Notes under the pieces: model-generated
What the model was told of the DNA's origin: nothing
The model's database searches: none
Seen by the model: the letters and a program-made list of their open reading frames with translations, nothing else
Program-made: the position numbers and the translations under genes
In this document: positions 34,737-48,065 of the stretch, piece after piece
How positions within the stretch are numbered: position 1 is the first letter of the stretch
Layout: the number at the start of each line of letters is the position of its first letter
Source: Thermocrinis minervae
GTDB lineage: Bacteria; Aquificota; Aquificia; Aquificales; Aquificaceae
Direction of reading: 5' to 3'
Assembly (NCBI RefSeq): GCF_900142435.1
Contig: NZ_LT670846.1
Location: 834,750 to 898,749, forward strand
DNA: 64,000 nt

Positions 34737-35576
34737 ATGTACTTTCAGGACATAATAATGAAACTCCATGACTTCTGGGCTAAGCAAGGCTGTGCCGTAT
34801 GGCAACCCTACGACATAGAAACAGGAGCTGGTACTATGAACCCTGCTACCTTCCTTAAGGTCCTAGGCAAAAATCCATGGAAGGTAGCATACGTAGAACC
34901 CTCGCGAAGACCCAAGGACGGAAGGTACGGCGAAAATCCCAACAGACTCCAACACTACTTCCAGTTTCAGGTCATCCTAAAGCCAGCACCCGATGATCCA
35001 CAGGAGATATACCTTGAGAGCCTTAAAGTCCTTGGCATAGATCCCGCTGAGCACGACATAAGGTTTGTAGAAGATGACTGGGAGTCCCCTACCCTTGGCG
35101 CATGGGGACTCGGCTGGGAAGTTTGGCTCGACGGTATGGAGATAACCCAGTTTACCTATTTCCAACAGGCTGGCGGTCTAGACCTTGACGAGATATCGGT
35201 AGAGATTACCTACGGGCTTGAGAGGATAGCCATGTACCTACAGGATGTAGACAGCGTCTTTGACATAAAGTGGAACGAGTGGCTCACATACGGAGATGTT
35301 TTCAAAAAGGCTGAAAGAGAGTGGAGTATTTACAACTTTGAAAAGTCTGACCCTCAGATGCTCTTTGATCTGTATGAGATGTACGAAAGAGAGACCAAGA
35401 GGCTGATAGACGAAAGGCTTGTGCTTCCAGCTTATGATTATCTCCTTAAGTGTTCTCATACCTTTAACTTGCTTGATGCTAGAGGCGTCATCTCTGTACA
35501 AGAGAGAGCAAGGTACATAAGGAGGATGAACAACCTAGCAGGGGCCATAGCCAAACTCTACCTGGAGCTATATTAA
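34737..35576 (+). CDS. glyQ: Glycine-tRNA ligase alpha subunit
   Basis: A 279-residue protein with the GlyQ signature: [20 protein letters not shown] at the N-terminus, then [20 protein letters not shown] (about residues 57-76; the first residue of the motif appears as SRRPKD). It is the catalytic alpha chain of the alpha2-beta2 glycyl-tRNA synthetase; the beta chain is not in the window. It starts one base after the leuA stop and is probably cotranscribed with it. No Shine-Dalgarno of its own is prominent. Confidence 0.97.
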   Translation: MYFQDIIMKLHDFWAKQGCAVWQPYDIETGAGTMNPATFLKVLGKNPWKVAYVEPSRRPKDGRYGENPNRLQHYFQFQVILKPAPDDPQEIYLESLKVLGIDPAEHDIRFVEDDWESPTLGAWGLGWEVWLDGMEITQFTYFQQAGGLDLDEISVEITYGLERIAMYLQDVDSVFDIKWNEWLTYGDVFKKAEREWSIYNFEKSDPQMLFDLYEMYERETKRLIDERLVLPAYDYLLKCSHTFNLLDARGVISVQERARYIRRMNNLAGAIAKLYLELY

Positions 35577-35582
35577 TAACCT

Positions 35583-36953
35583 ATGAAAACTGTATTTAAC
35601 GAAGAGCTCATAAAGAAGTACGACCGACCCGGCCCAAGGTACACCAGTTACCCACCCGCCACAGAGTTCACACCCGAGGTGGGGCCTGAGGATTACAAAA
35701 GGCACCTTCTCAAAAGCAACTTCTCAGGGAGACCCTTATCTCTATACTTTCACATACCCTTCTGTGAAAGCGCTTGCTGGTTCTGTGGATGTAACGTGAT
35801 AATATCGCACAGAAAAGACGTCTCCAAGAGATACTTAGACTACGTGAAAAGAGAGATGGAGTTACTCAAAGATTACCTTGACACATCAAGACCGGTAGTC
35901 CAGCTTCACTGGGGAGGTGGAACACCCAACTTTCTGACAGCCCAGGAGATGGAAGAGTTCTTCTCAAGCATGAGGGAAGTCTTCAGGATAAGCGAGGATG
36001 CCGAGATAAGCGTAGAGATAGATCCGAGGTATCTCACGGATGAGCAGCTTGAAACCCTCAGAAGGCTCGGGTTTAACAGAATAAGCATGGGGCTTCAGGA
36101 CCTTGACCCAGAGGTGCAGAAGGCCATAAACAGGATACAGCCAGAGGAGCTTATGAGGGACATAATGAAGAAGCTAAGGGATCTAGGCTTTGAAAGCATA
36201 AACATAGACCTTGTGTACGGCCTTCCCTATCAGACTCCTGAGAAGTTTAAAAAGACCATAGAGAAGACCATAGAGTTGGATCCAGACAGGGTTGCCGTCT
36301 TCAACTTCGCCTACGTACCTTGGCTCAAACCCTTGCAGAGGAAGATAGATCCTTCCACCCTGCCACCGCCTAAGGACAAGCTTACCATACTTCAGATGAC
36401 CATAGATATGTTTCAAGATGCTGGTTATGTGTACATAGGCATGGACCACTTTGCAAAACCAACGGATGAGCTTGCCAGAGCTCAAGAGGATGGCACCCTA
36501 TGGAGGAACTTCCAGGGTTATACCACCAAGAAGGGAGTAGACCTGATAGGCATAGGGGCCACCTCCATAGGCATGCTCTACGATGGATACTTCCAAAACT
36601 ACAAGACCATAAGAGAGTACTACCTGGCCATAGATCAGAATAACCTTCCCACTATGCGCGGCTATATCCTCAAGGACGAAGACTACATACGTAGGGAGAT
36701 CATCATGGATCTAATGTGTAATTTTGTATGTTCCTTCGAAAAGATAGAGAAGATGTTTGGCGTGCCCTTTGAAGAACACTTTGAGAAGGAGCTTCAAGAA
36801 CTCAAGAGCATGGAAGAAGATGGCCTTCTTAAGATAGAAGACAGGACGATAAGAGTGCTACCCGAAGGGAGGCTTCTCATAAGGAACATAGCTATGGTCT
36901 TTGATCAGTACACAAGATCCAAGCAAGAGGAGAGGTTCTCCAGAACCATCTGA
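35583..36953 (+). CDS. hemN: Oxygen-independent coproporphyrinogen III oxidase (radical SAM)
   Basis: A 456-residue HemN. The N-terminus [19 protein letters not shown] is typical, and the radical-SAM 4Fe-4S motif reads [15 protein letters not shown] (residues about 59-73, CxxxCxxC plus the extra Cys of HemN). [11 protein letters not shown] near 112 is the second family signature. It decarboxylates coproporphyrinogen III to protoporphyrinogen IX without oxygen, for haem in a microaerophile. It follows glyQ after 6 bases, and its stop overlaps the next start (TGATG). Confidence 0.97.
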   Translation: MKTVFNEELIKKYDRPGPRYTSYPPATEFTPEVGPEDYKRHLLKSNFSGRPLSLYFHIPFCESACWFCGCNVIISHRKDVSKRYLDYVKREMELLKDYLDTSRPVVQLHWGGGTPNFLTAQEMEEFFSSMREVFRISEDAEISVEIDPRYLTDEQLETLRRLGFNRISMGLQDLDPEVQKAINRIQPEELMRDIMKKLRDLGFESINIDLVYGLPYQTPEKFKKTIEKTIELDPDRVAVFNFAYVPWLKPLQRKIDPSTLPPPKDKLTILQMTIDMFQDAGYVYIGMDHFAKPTDELARAQEDGTLWRNFQGYTTKKGVDLIGIGATSIGMLYDGYFQNYKTIREYYLAIDQNNLPTMRGYILKDEDYIRREIIMDLMCNFVCSFEKIEKMFGVPFEEHFEKELQELKSMEEDGLLKIEDRTIRVLPEGRLLIRNIAMVFDQYTRSKQEERFSRTI

Positions 36954-37858
36954 TGCTAAACATACAGGATGTTCATAAAACCTTTTGGGTAAAGAGCTCC
37001 CTCTTTAAGAAAAAGCCTGTGCATGCCCTTAAGGGAGTTTCTCTCAAAGTGGAAAGGGGAGAGATCTTTGCCATCGTGGGTGAGTCTGGATCTGGGAAGA
37101 GTACCCTTGGTAAGATAGTCCTTAGGTTGGAAAGACCAGACAAAGGTAAAGTCCTACTTGAGGACAGAGATGTATTTAGTATGGGAAAGGAGTACACAAA
37201 GCTAGTATCCGCTGTCTTTCAGGATCCTACCACTTCACTAAACCCACGCTACACCGTATACCAGATAGTGGAAGAGCCTCTCCTGGTACATGGTCAGAAG
37301 GATATTCCAAACAGGGTAAAAAGGTCTCTGGAGCTATCCCAAGTTCCCTTAGAGTACCTGGAGAGAAGACCTACCCAGCTTTCAGGTGGCCAGAGGCAAA
37401 GGGTAGCCATAAGTAGAGCTATAGTTCTTGAACCAAGACTTATAGTAGCCGACGAACCAACGGCCTCTCTGGATGCAAGCATCAGAAGGGAAATACTCAA
37501 CCTATTTCTTAAGCTTAAGGAAAGGAACATATCTACCCTCCTTATAACCCATGACGTAAGAGCGGTAGAATACACAGCTGACAGGGTAGGTGTGCTGTAC
37601 AGAGGTGTGCTTGTAGAGGTGGGAAGCAAGTCTCAAGTATTAAAAAACCCCCTCCATCCCTACACCCAGTATCTTTTGGAGAACGTACCCGTAAAGCATC
37701 CAAGGGAGAGAAGACCGAGGTCTTTCCTTGAACCCATGTTAGATGAAACAAGCTCATGCCCTTTCTACAGCCTATGTCCCAAAAGACTAGAGGAATGCAG
37801 GTACACCCTTAGGGAGGTTTCAATAGATGGAAGGCTCGTCAAGTGCAATCTATACTGA
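36953..37858 (+). CDS. Oligopeptide/dipeptide-type ABC transporter ATP-binding protein
   Basis: A 301-residue ATPase. Walker A is [12 protein letters not shown] (about residues 43-54), the ABC signature [15 protein letters not shown] is near 143, and Walker B is [11 protein letters not shown] near 165. The C-terminal extension holds [15 protein letters not shown] and a Cys-containing block ([14 protein letters not shown] near 264), typical of Opp/Dpp subunits. Usually two such ATPases, two permeases and a binding protein occur together. Here it stands alone, overlapping hemN by 1 base and the next gene by 32 bases, so partners must be elsewhere. Confidence 0.87.
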   Translation: MLNIQDVHKTFWVKSSLFKKKPVHALKGVSLKVERGEIFAIVGESGSGKSTLGKIVLRLERPDKGKVLLEDRDVFSMGKEYTKLVSAVFQDPTTSLNPRYTVYQIVEEPLLVHGQKDIPNRVKRSLELSQVPLEYLERRPTQLSGGQRQRVAISRAIVLEPRLIVADEPTASLDASIRREILNLFLKLKERNISTLLITHDVRAVEYTADRVGVLYRGVLVEVGSKSQVLKNPLHPYTQYLLENVPVKHPRERRPRSFLEPMLDETSSCPFYSLCPKRLEECRYTLREVSIDGRLVKCNLY

Positions 37859-39056
37859 GACTTTGACCTTCCTTATAGCTACACTCCTTTCTGCATTCTT
37901 TTCATCCTCAGAGGTAGTCTTCTTCGGTAGCAACAGGTTTCTAGTCTCGAGGTATTACACGGGCAAACTCTACAAGCTCATAGACTTTCTCCTCTCCAGG
38001 CCTAGGGAGATCCTTCTGGTAATCCTAATAGGCAACGAACTCGTAAACGTCTTCATCTCCTCCTACAGCGTTAAGGTTTTTAGTCATATCTTTGGACCAG
38101 CAAGCGCCGGCTACTCGGTGATCTTTGCAAGCTTGCTCATATTCATCTTTGGCGAGGTAATACCCAAGAACGCGGTACTCTCCTTCACTAACAGGCTTAT
38201 AGCCGTGTACTCTATCATCCTCTACCCTTTTTACGTCCTATCTTATCCCATAAGGCTTTTAGCAAGGGGTCCTCTAGAAAACCTTGTGAATAACTTTGGC
38301 TTGGAGTCCATAGAAACGAGTAAAAAAGAACATCTCTTTTGGGAGATCTTCGATACTGGCTTCAACGAGAAAGTGTTTGATCAAGAGGATAGAGAGCTAG
38401 TTGAAAAAGCTCTAACCCTTAACGACGCTACTGTCAGGGAGGTGATGAAACCTAAGCCAGACGTGTTTATGTTGGACGAGGACATGACTGTTCAAGAAGC
38501 GTGGCAGTACATAGTAGAGCAAAGGCATACAAAGATACCCGTATACAGGGAAAGTACGGATACAGTAACGGGGGTTGTACACGTAGAGGACCTTCTCCCT
38601 ATAGAGGAAAATCTTTCAAAAAGGCTTGGAGAGTTCAAAAGAAAAGTTCTTTTTGTGCCAGAGGTGATGAGCGTAGAGGATCTTCTCAAAGAGTTTGCCC
38701 AGAGAGGTGTGCAGATAGCCATAGTGGTAGGCGAGCACGGGGAGGTTACAGGACTCGTGACCATACATGACATCCTGTCCTACGTCATGGAAAGTCTTCC
38801 TATAAGTAAGGACATACAAAAGCTTTCTTATAACACCTACAAGGTTATGGGATGGACGGATATAGAAGAGTTTGCTAAGTTCTTCAACATAGAACTGCCC
38901 GAGGAGTACGATTATGATACGGTTGCTGGCTTTGTAATGTCTTTGCTTTCTAAAGTTCCGGAGGAGGATGAGGAAGTCGTCTACCAAGACTACAAGATAA
39001 AGATAGAAAAGATGGAAGGAAATAGGATAATAAGCCTCCTAGTGGTCAAAGAATAG
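37827..39056 (+). CDS. CNNM/CorC-HlyC-type membrane protein with CBS domains
   Basis: A 409-residue protein. The N-terminal DUF21 part has about four membrane segments (from LTFLIATLLSAFFSSSEVVF, residues 13-32). Two CBS repeats follow in the middle (about 200-320, with TVREVMKPKPDVFML at the start), and a CorC-HlyC C-terminal domain (DYDTVAGFVMSLLSKVPEE near 360). Members are linked to Mg or Co efflux or homeostasis. The start overlaps the preceding ATPase by 32 bases, which suggests coupling rather than a functional link. Called haemolysin in old annotations, which is misleading. Confidence 0.86.
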   Translation: MEGSSSAIYTETLTFLIATLLSAFFSSSEVVFFGSNRFLVSRYYTGKLYKLIDFLLSRPREILLVILIGNELVNVFISSYSVKVFSHIFGPASAGYSVIFASLLIFIFGEVIPKNAVLSFTNRLIAVYSIILYPFYVLSYPIRLLARGPLENLVNNFGLESIETSKKEHLFWEIFDTGFNEKVFDQEDRELVEKALTLNDATVREVMKPKPDVFMLDEDMTVQEAWQYIVEQRHTKIPVYRESTDTVTGVVHVEDLLPIEENLSKRLGEFKRKVLFVPEVMSVEDLLKEFAQRGVQIAIVVGEHGEVTGLVTIHDILSYVMESLPISKDIQKLSYNTYKVMGWTDIEEFAKFFNIELPEEYDYDTVAGFVMSLLSKVPEEDEEVVYQDYKIKIEKMEGNRIISLLVVKE

Positions 39057-39063
39057 AGCTTTA

Positions 39064-39072
39064 TGGTATAAT
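39064..39072 (+). promoter_or_regulatory. Extended -10 (TGGTATAAT) before rplS
   Basis: TGGTATAAT (-10 at 39067-39072) lies about 30 bases before the rplS ATG, which has AGGAGG at 39090-39095. A short inverted repeat CTGAC...GTCAG brackets the Shine-Dalgarno and might be a translational control hairpin, but its stem is only five base pairs. Confidence 0.5.
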
Positions 39073-39101
39073 AGACTCCCTGACTACAAAGGAGGTCAGC
39101 C

Positions 39102-39476
39102 ATGAGTAGCCTTGTTCAGAAGATCCATGAGATGTACACACCTAAGAAGGAATATCCTCCTTTCAAGGTAGGTGACACCATAAGGGTCTACTACAAGATA
39201 GTAGAAGGAGACAAAGAGAGGATACAACCCTTTGAAGGAATAGTCATAAGGATAAGGGGTAGTGGTCTTGATAAGACCTTTACCGTGAGGAAGGAGTCTT
39301 ACTCGGTGGGCATAGAGAGGATATTCCCATACTACAGCCCAAACATAGAAAAGATAGAGGTGGTCAAGATAGGTAAGGTAAGAAGGGCAAGGCTATACTT
39401 CCTCAGGAAGTACAGCGGTAAAGAGGCTGCAAGGAAGATTAGAGAGATAAAGCCTTGGGAAGCTAAGAACAAATGA
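39102..39476 (+). CDS. rplS: 50S ribosomal protein L19
   Basis: A 124-residue L19. The segment [20 protein letters not shown] (residues about 19-38) and [23 protein letters not shown] are typical, and the C-terminal helix [21 protein letters not shown] ends the family domain. L19 sits at the 30S/50S interface. It is followed by rnhB with a 4-base overlap, the usual rplS-rnhB order. Confidence 0.97.
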   Translation: MSSLVQKIHEMYTPKKEYPPFKVGDTIRVYYKIVEGDKERIQPFEGIVIRIRGSGLDKTFTVRKESYSVGIERIFPYYSPNIEKIEVVKIGKVRRARLYFLRKYSGKEAARKIREIKPWEAKNK

Positions 39477-40084
39477 CAGAGTATGAGGAAAGGTTCTGGA
39501 GAGAGGGCAAGCTTGTAGCCGGTGTCGACGAGGTGGGTAGGGGGCCCATAGCGGGCCCTGTGGTTGCCTGTGCAGTAATACTACCACCATTCACCAAACC
39601 CTTCTTAAAAGGGGATTCAAAAAAACTCTCGCCAGAGGAAAGGGAGGAGACCTTCCTCAAGATAAAGGAGATAGCCTTAGCCATAGGGACGGCCGTAGTG
39701 GACAGTGTAGTGATAGACAGAACAAACATCCTTAAAGCCACAAAGCTCGCCATGAGGAGAGCCCTTGAGGATTTAAAACATCCTTTTCACGTGGTCATCT
39801 CCGATTACGTAAAACTAGAGGGCTACGAGTGTATAGCCTTGGTGAAAGGAGATGAAAGGAGCATAAGCTGCGCATGTGCTAGCGTCGTGGCAAAGGTACT
39901 AAGGGACAGGATCATGGAACATTACCATAAGGTCTTTCCCGAGTATGGCTTTGAAAGGCACAAAGGATATCCCACATCCGAACATGTAAAGATGGTAAAA
40001 CTTCACGGAAAGAGTCCCATCCACAGGAAAAGCTTTATGCCCATCAAGAGAATGCTTTTTGATGCATACACCAGTACTTCTTGA
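39473..40084 (+). CDS. rnhB: Ribonuclease HII
   Basis: A 203-residue RNase HII. The first catalytic motif is [20 protein letters not shown] (about residues 16-35, with Asp and Glu). A second acidic motif appears near [18 protein letters not shown] (about 123-140), and the HKGYPTSEH segment near 163 is a family mark. It removes RNA-DNA hybrids and misincorporated ribonucleotides. It overlaps rplS at its start and rsmH at its end, so the three genes form a tight unit. Confidence 0.95.
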   Translation: MTEYEERFWREGKLVAGVDEVGRGPIAGPVVACAVILPPFTKPFLKGDSKKLSPEEREETFLKIKEIALAIGTAVVDSVVIDRTNILKATKLAMRRALEDLKHPFHVVISDYVKLEGYECIALVKGDERSISCACASVVAKVLRDRIMEHYHKVFPEYGFERHKGYPTSEHVKMVKLHGKSPIHRKSFMPIKRMLFDAYTSTS

Positions 40085-40922
40085 AGAGGCTGTATCTCTT
40101 CTTTTAGGGAATGGTGGAAAGGTATACGTAGACTGTACAGTAGGTCTTGGCGGTCACTCTTACGAGATCCTAAAGAGAAACCCAGAGGCTTACCTTATAG
40201 GTATAGACAGGGACCCACATGCCCTTGAAATTGCAGATCAGAGGCTAAGTGAGTTTGAGGGTAGGTACTCTCTGTACAAGGCTAACTATTCAGACTTAGA
40301 CCTCGTGTTGAAAGAGGAAGGTGTTGAAAAGGTTGACGGTTTTCTCTTTGACCTTGGCGTGTCTATGCTGCAGCTTAAAACTCCCAGAGGCTTTTCCTTT
40401 CAGAGGGATGAACCCCTGGATATGAGGATGGACCCACAGCAAGAAAAGACGGCATACCATGTGGTTAACAGATATTCAGAAGAGGAGCTATACAGGATAA
40501 TAAGGGAGTACGGAGAAGAGCCTTACGCTAGAAAGATAGCAAAAGCTATAGTCCTATACAGGTCCAAGAAACCCATAGAGACTACTGGTGAGCTCTCAAA
40601 GATAATCCTCTCTGTAGTACCCAAAAGGGGAAAGATACATCCAGCGACCAGAACCTTCCAGGCAATAAGGATAGAAGTAAACCAAGAGCTTCAGTCCTTA
40701 AAGATAGCTCTTGAAAAGACCATAAACTTCCTAAACAAACATGGCAGGATAGTGGTCATCTCCTTTCATTCCCTGGAAGACAGGATAGTCAAAAGGTTCT
40801 TCCAGGAGCACAAGGATGTATTAAAGGTGTTGACAAAAAAGCCGATTACTCCTACTATGGAGGAGATAAGAAGGAATCCTTCCAGTAGAAGTGCAAAATT
40901 AAGAGCGGGGGAGAAGCCATGA
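40062..40922 (+). CDS. rsmH: 16S rRNA m4C1402 methyltransferase RsmH
   Basis: A 286-residue enzyme starting at the ATG at 40062; an in-frame TTG three bases earlier is also possible. [14 protein letters not shown] at the N-terminus, the SAM motif [15 protein letters not shown] near residue 25, and [13 protein letters not shown] near 246 are diagnostic of MraW/RsmH. It methylates N4 of C1402 in 16S rRNA. In most bacteria it opens the division and cell wall cluster, and here the next gene is a small FtsL-like protein, in keeping with that order. Confidence 0.96.
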   Translation: MHTPVLLEEAVSLLLGNGGKVYVDCTVGLGGHSYEILKRNPEAYLIGIDRDPHALEIADQRLSEFEGRYSLYKANYSDLDLVLKEEGVEKVDGFLFDLGVSMLQLKTPRGFSFQRDEPLDMRMDPQQEKTAYHVVNRYSEEELYRIIREYGEEPYARKIAKAIVLYRSKKPIETTGELSKIILSVVPKRGKIHPATRTFQAIRIEVNQELQSLKIALEKTINFLNKHGRIVVISFHSLEDRIVKRFFQEHKDVLKVLTKKPITPTMEEIRRNPSSRSAKLRAGEKP

Positions 40923-41179
40923 AGTATATTGTACTTTCCATATTTCTGTTTGTTGTGAACTTATTGTATTCTACCTACGCCCTACGTACTTCTAATATGT
41001 ACTCTGAAAAACTTAGAAGATTACAGAAAGAAAGGGATACTCATCTGCTTTTGAGCTCAAGGATAGAGAGTCTAGTAGGATACAAGTCTTTACAAGAATT
41101 CGCGAAAGTCCATGGCTTTAAGCCTGTGGATTGGGGGGATGTGAGCTTCCTTCAGGAGACTTCTGGCACTACGCGGTAG
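40919..41179 (+). CDS. Small membrane protein, FtsL-like by position
   Basis: An 86-residue bitopic protein: one N-terminal membrane segment ([19 protein letters not shown], residues 4-22) and a following coiled-coil-like helix ([20 protein letters not shown]). This is the architecture of FtsL, which sits just after rsmH in many bacteria. Sequence conservation in FtsL is too low for a firm call, so the name rests on size, topology and neighbourhood. It overlaps rsmH by 4 bases and the convergent tyrS by 28 bases. Confidence 0.62.
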   Translation: MKYIVLSIFLFVVNLLYSTYALRTSNMYSEKLRRLQKERDTHLLLSSRIESLVGYKSLQEFAKVHGFKPVDWGDVSFLQETSGTTR

Positions 41180-42339
41180 AACCTCTTTTTGCCGACCTGG
41201 AGCTTTAGCTCCTGGTTTACCTCTATCTCCTCGTTTGGATCTTCCACCTTACGGAAGTTTACCTTAAGACCTCCACCTTCTATCAACCTTCTGGCTGAGT
41301 TCTTCGAAGCTTCAATGCCAAGTTCATAGAGAAGCTCATAAGCCTTCTTTCTGTAGCCGTAAGGTACCTTTAAGATGGGTGCCTCTTGAGGAAACTCCCT
41401 TTGGGAGAAGGTCCTCTCAAAGAACTCCCTGGCTTTGTCTGCTTCTTGAGGACCATGGAACCTGCTCACTAGGTAATGGGCCAGCCTTTTCTTGGCTTCC
41501 ATGGGGTGTAGCTTTTTTAGCTCCTCTATCTGATCCCTCGAATAGTCAGTAAGTAAAAGGTAGTACTCCCACATAAGTTCGTCTGATATGGACATTATCT
41601 TTCCGAACATGGTGTTTGGGTCTTCGGTTATTCCCACATAATTACCGTAAGACTTGGACATCTTTCTCACACCATCAAGACCTACCAGGAGAGGGAGCGT
41701 TATACACACTTGCGGTTCCTGACCGAAGGCCCTCTGAAGGTCTCTTCCTACTAACAGGTTGAACTTCTGGTCTGTCCCTCCAAGCTCTACGTCTGCCTTC
41801 AAGAACACAGAATCATAACCCTGTAAGAGGGGGTATATAAACTCATGTATGTATATGGGGTTTCCTTCCCTGAATCTCTTGGAGAAGTCATCCCTTTCTA
41901 GCATTCTGGCAACCGTGTATTGAGCACAAAGTCTTATTATTCCTTCTGTTCCTAGGTTGGCCAACCAGGAGCTGTTGAAGACTATGTTCGTTTTCTCAGG
42001 ATCCAGGATTTTGAAAACTTGGTGTTCGTAGGTTTTAGCATTCTCCAAGACTTGCTCTCTGGAAAGAGGGGGCCTAGTCTCGTTCCTTCCCGTTGGATCT
42101 CCTATCATGGCCGTAAAGTCACCTATCACAAAGTAGACTTCATGCCCAAGCTTTTGGAAAATCCTCAGCTTCTGGAGTAAGACCGTATGACCGAGGTGCA
42201 AGTCTGGAGCTGTAGGATCAAAGCCTGCTTTCACCCGTAAGGGCCTTCCTTCCTTTAGCTTCTTTAGAAGCTCTTCTTCCTCTATTATCTCAACAGTTCC
42301 CTGCTTTATGATTTCCAGCTGTTCTTCTGGACTCATCAT
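41152..42339 (-). CDS. tyrS: Tyrosyl-tRNA synthetase
   Basis: A 395-residue class Ic synthetase. The HIGH-like motif reads [14 protein letters not shown] (residues about 46-59), and the KMSKS motif is [11 protein letters not shown] near 228. The C-terminal S4 domain is present from about residue 330 ([19 protein letters not shown]). Two adjacent ATG codons are possible starts. It is convergent with the FtsL-like gene and shares 28 bases with it. Upstream sits the cytochrome c peroxidase promoter region in the divergent direction. Confidence 0.95.
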   Translation of the reverse strand: MMSPEEQLEIIKQGTVEIIEEEELLKKLKEGRPLRVKAGFDPTAPDLHLGHTVLLQKLRIFQKLGHEVYFVIGDFTAMIGDPTGRNETRPPLSREQVLENAKTYEHQVFKILDPEKTNIVFNSSWLANLGTEGIIRLCAQYTVARMLERDDFSKRFREGNPIYIHEFIYPLLQGYDSVFLKADVELGGTDQKFNLLVGRDLQRAFGQEPQVCITLPLLVGLDGVRKMSKSYGNYVGITEDPNTMFGKIMSISDELMWEYYLLLTDYSRDQIEELKKLHPMEAKKRLAHYLVSRFHGPQEADKAREFFERTFSQREFPQEAPILKVPYGYRKKAYELLYELGIEASKNSARRLIEGGGLKVNFRKVEDPNEEIEVNQELKLQVGKKRFYRVVPEVS

Positions 42340-42406
42340 AAGGTAAGAATTTTAACAAACTCAAGTGAGGATAATCCTTATCTATTGCAAAAAGTTTTTA
42401 ATAGTG

Positions 42407-42415
42407 TGGTATAAT
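42407..42415 (+). promoter_or_regulatory. Extended -10 (TGGTATAAT) before the cytochrome c peroxidase gene
   Basis: TGGTATAAT has its -10 at 42410-42415. TTGCAA at 42385-42390 is 19 bases upstream, too far for a good -35. AAGGAGG follows before the ATG at 42438, giving a short leader. Confidence 0.5.
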
Positions 42416-42437
42416 TATATTCTAAGGAGGTTAAGAC

Positions 42438-43523
42438 ATGAAGAAGAAGGTAGTAGGTGGTCTGCTGGTAGGTCTTATGCTTGGTGGTGCAGTTTACGCC
42501 CAAAAATCTGCTGGCAAGGATGATGAACTCCTTGCGACAGCAAGGCAACTCTTTGGAACGCTGCCGGAGGTTGTGGACAACCCTCAAAACCCAGTAACTA
42601 AAGAAAAGGTACAGCTTGGTAAGATGCTCTACCATGATCCAAGGCTTTCAAAGAGTGGTCTTATAAGCTGTAACACGTGCCACAACCTTGCAAGCTATGG
42701 AGTGGACAACTTGCCTACATCCATAGGGCACAGGTGGTCGATAGGACCAAGGAACGCTCCCACCGTTTACAACTCAGCCTTCAACGTGGTACAGTTCTGG
42801 GACGGAAGGGCAAAGGATTTAGAAGAGCAAGCCAAAGGCCCCATACTCAACCCCATAGAGATGGCCCTAGACTCACCTGAAGAAGCTGTCAAGAGGATAA
42901 AGTCTATACCTGAGTACGTGGAACTTTTCAAGAAGGCCTTTCCCAACGAAAAGGATCCTGTCACCTATGACAACATAGCCAAGGCCATTGCAGCCTTTGA
43001 AAGGACATTACAGACTCCTTCACGCTTTGATGAGTTCCTTAAGGGTAACACGAACGCGCTAAACGAGCAAGAAAAGAGGGGCCTTAAGACCTTCATAGAG
43101 GTTGGATGTGCAGGCTGTCACAACGGTCCTGCCGTGGGTGGTAGGATGATGGTAAAGTTCGGAGTCACAGGTCCATACTGGGAGGCTACCAGAAAGTTTG
43201 TGACTTTGGACAAACCTACCCAACCTGTTGACGTAGGAAGGTATGCAGTGACCCATAAGGAAGAAGACCTCTACGTCTTTAAAGTACCAACACTCAGAAA
43301 CGTAGAAAAAACCTATCCTTACTTCCACGACGGTTCTGTATGGTCCCTGGAGGATGCAGTACGCGTCATGGCAAAAACACAGCTTGGTAAGGATCTAACA
43401 GACCAACAGGTAAAGGATATAGTGGCTTTCCTCAAAACCCTAACTGGTACACCTCCCAAGCATGCACTAGAGCTTCCAGTGCTTCCATCCTCTACAGCAA
43501 AGACACCAAAGCCACAGTTTTAA
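42438..43523 (+). CDS. Di-haem cytochrome c peroxidase (MauG/CcpA family)
   Basis: A 361-residue periplasmic protein with a signal peptide (VGGLLVGLMLGGAVYAQK, cleavage after about residue 20). The first haem site is CNTCHNL near residue 78 and the second is CAGCHNG near 223, both CxxCH. The C-terminal VPTLRNVEKTYPYFHDGS near 292 is a family signature. It reduces hydrogen peroxide with electrons from a small c-type cytochrome. A hairpin at 43531-43549 follows the stop. Its haems would need the CcsA machinery encoded at the start of the window. Confidence 0.93.
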   Translation: MKKKVVGGLLVGLMLGGAVYAQKSAGKDDELLATARQLFGTLPEVVDNPQNPVTKEKVQLGKMLYHDPRLSKSGLISCNTCHNLASYGVDNLPTSIGHRWSIGPRNAPTVYNSAFNVVQFWDGRAKDLEEQAKGPILNPIEMALDSPEEAVKRIKSIPEYVELFKKAFPNEKDPVTYDNIAKAIAAFERTLQTPSRFDEFLKGNTNALNEQEKRGLKTFIEVGCAGCHNGPAVGGRMMVKFGVTGPYWEATRKFVTLDKPTQPVDVGRYAVTHKEEDLYVFKVPTLRNVEKTYPYFHDGSVWSLEDAVRVMAKTQLGKDLTDQQVKDIVAFLKTLTGTPPKHALELPVLPSSTAKTPKPQF

Positions 43524-43530
43524 ACATACT

Positions 43531-43549
43531 AGGGGCCTTCTGGCCCTTT
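43531..43549 (+). terminator. Hairpin after the peroxidase gene, possible intrinsic terminator
   Basis: AGGGGCC (43531-43537), loop TTCT, GGCCCTT (43542-43548) form a seven-base-pair stem (one G-T). The U-run is short (CCCTTTATAAT), and the following TATAAT at 43549-43554 forms the -10 of the next gene. Confidence 0.5.
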
Positions 43550-43554
43550 ATAAT
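43549..43554 (+). promoter_or_regulatory. -10 of the AI-2E-family permease gene
   Basis: TATAAT lies 12 bases before the ATG at 43567, and no Shine-Dalgarno is visible. The predicted leader is about five bases. The -10 begins at the last base of the putative terminator. Confidence 0.45.
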
Positions 43555-43566
43555 ACTAACATTAAA

Positions 43567-47011
<3,445 letters not shown>

Positions 47012-47012
47012 T

Positions 47013-48044
47013 CTACCACTTTAGCTCCGTTCTCTTTGCATAAGTTTGAGGCTTTGCCTGGAAGAAGTCCGTCTTTGTGTCATTTATGGATCTGAATGTG
47101 TCTATCCACTTCATGGGGTTTTCTGTAACCTCTGGAAAGAGGGGTTTATAACCTATCTGTGTAAGCCTAAGGTTGGAAAGGTACTTTATGTAACGATCTA
47201 TAAGATGGTCATTTATACCCAGTATCTGGTTCTGGGTCACATACTTGCCCCACTCTATCTCTTGGTAAGTTGCAAGCTTGAAAAACTCATAGATCCATTT
47301 TTCTATTTCTGGTGTAAACAGCTCGGGTGCTTCTTCCTTAAGCGTAAGGATTATGTTCCTGAAAAGACTCACGTGGGTAAGCTCATCCCTGTTTATGTAC
47401 CTTATCTGCTGGACTGTGTTTCTCATCTTGCCCTGGCGGCCTAGGGTGTAAAAGAAGGCAAAGCCTGAATAGAAGTACAGACTTTCAAGCACGTAGTTGC
47501 CAAAGACAGCCTTTATAAAGTTCTCTTCTGTAGGGTTCTTGATAAAGTCGTTGTATACCTGAGCTACCACTTTGTTTCTTTCGAGCAGTCTCTCATCCTG
47601 CCTCCAGTAGTTGTATATCTCATCTGCCTTTACTGGATCTACTACACTCTCCAGGATAAACTGGTAAGAATAAGAATGTAGAGCCTCCTGGAATTCCTGC
47701 GATGTTATTGCCATCACAAGCTCAGGAGCACTTATGTACCTGGCGAACTCCTTGAGCATACTTACTTGGTAGCTGTCTAGTGCTATCAGAAAAGACAGCA
47801 CAAGCTCGTAAGCCCTCCTTTCATAAGGGGATAGTTCTTTCTCGTACTGCTTTCTGTCTTCGTGCATGGGGATCTCTTCGGGTATCCAGAAGTTGGTAAA
47901 GCCCATTGTCTTGTAAAGGTCATAAGCCCACTGGTACTTTATGTTGTTGAGCTCCATTATGTTGGTGCTGTTTCCGAAGACTAACTTCCTTTTACTTGGT
48001 TCTCTGTCTCCGTCCGGGTTGAAGATGAGGACCCTTTCCATCAT
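47013..48044 (-). CDS. nrdB: Ribonucleotide reductase small subunit (class I)
   Basis: A 343-residue class I beta chain. Di-iron ligands are visible in SQEFQEALHSYSYQFILE near residue 115-132 and RDELTHVSLFRNIIL near 226. The radical-bearing Tyr would lie near ALHSYSY. It supplies the tyrosyl or di-metal radical for the NrdA large subunit, which is not in the window. No intein is present in this chain. It starts with two ATG codons, and the second may be the start. No clear Shine-Dalgarno is seen. Confidence 0.93.
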   Translation of the reverse strand: MMERVLIFNPDGDREPSKRKLVFGNSTNIMELNNIKYQWAYDLYKTMGFTNFWIPEEIPMHEDRKQYEKELSPYERRAYELVLSFLIALDSYQVSMLKEFARYISAPELVMAITSQEFQEALHSYSYQFILESVVDPVKADEIYNYWRQDERLLERNKVVAQVYNDFIKNPTEENFIKAVFGNYVLESLYFYSGFAFFYTLGRQGKMRNTVQQIRYINRDELTHVSLFRNIILTLKEEAPELFTPEIEKWIYEFFKLATYQEIEWGKYVTQNQILGINDHLIDRYIKYLSNLRLTQIGYKPLFPEVTENPMKWIDTFRSINDTKTDFFQAKPQTYAKRTELKW

Positions 48045-48065
48045 GGGGTAATATTTTATGCCTGG

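Noticed and set aside
36953-37858. Complete Opp/Dpp transporter operon
   Set aside because: Only one ATPase is present; the neighbours are hemN and a CBS/CorC protein.
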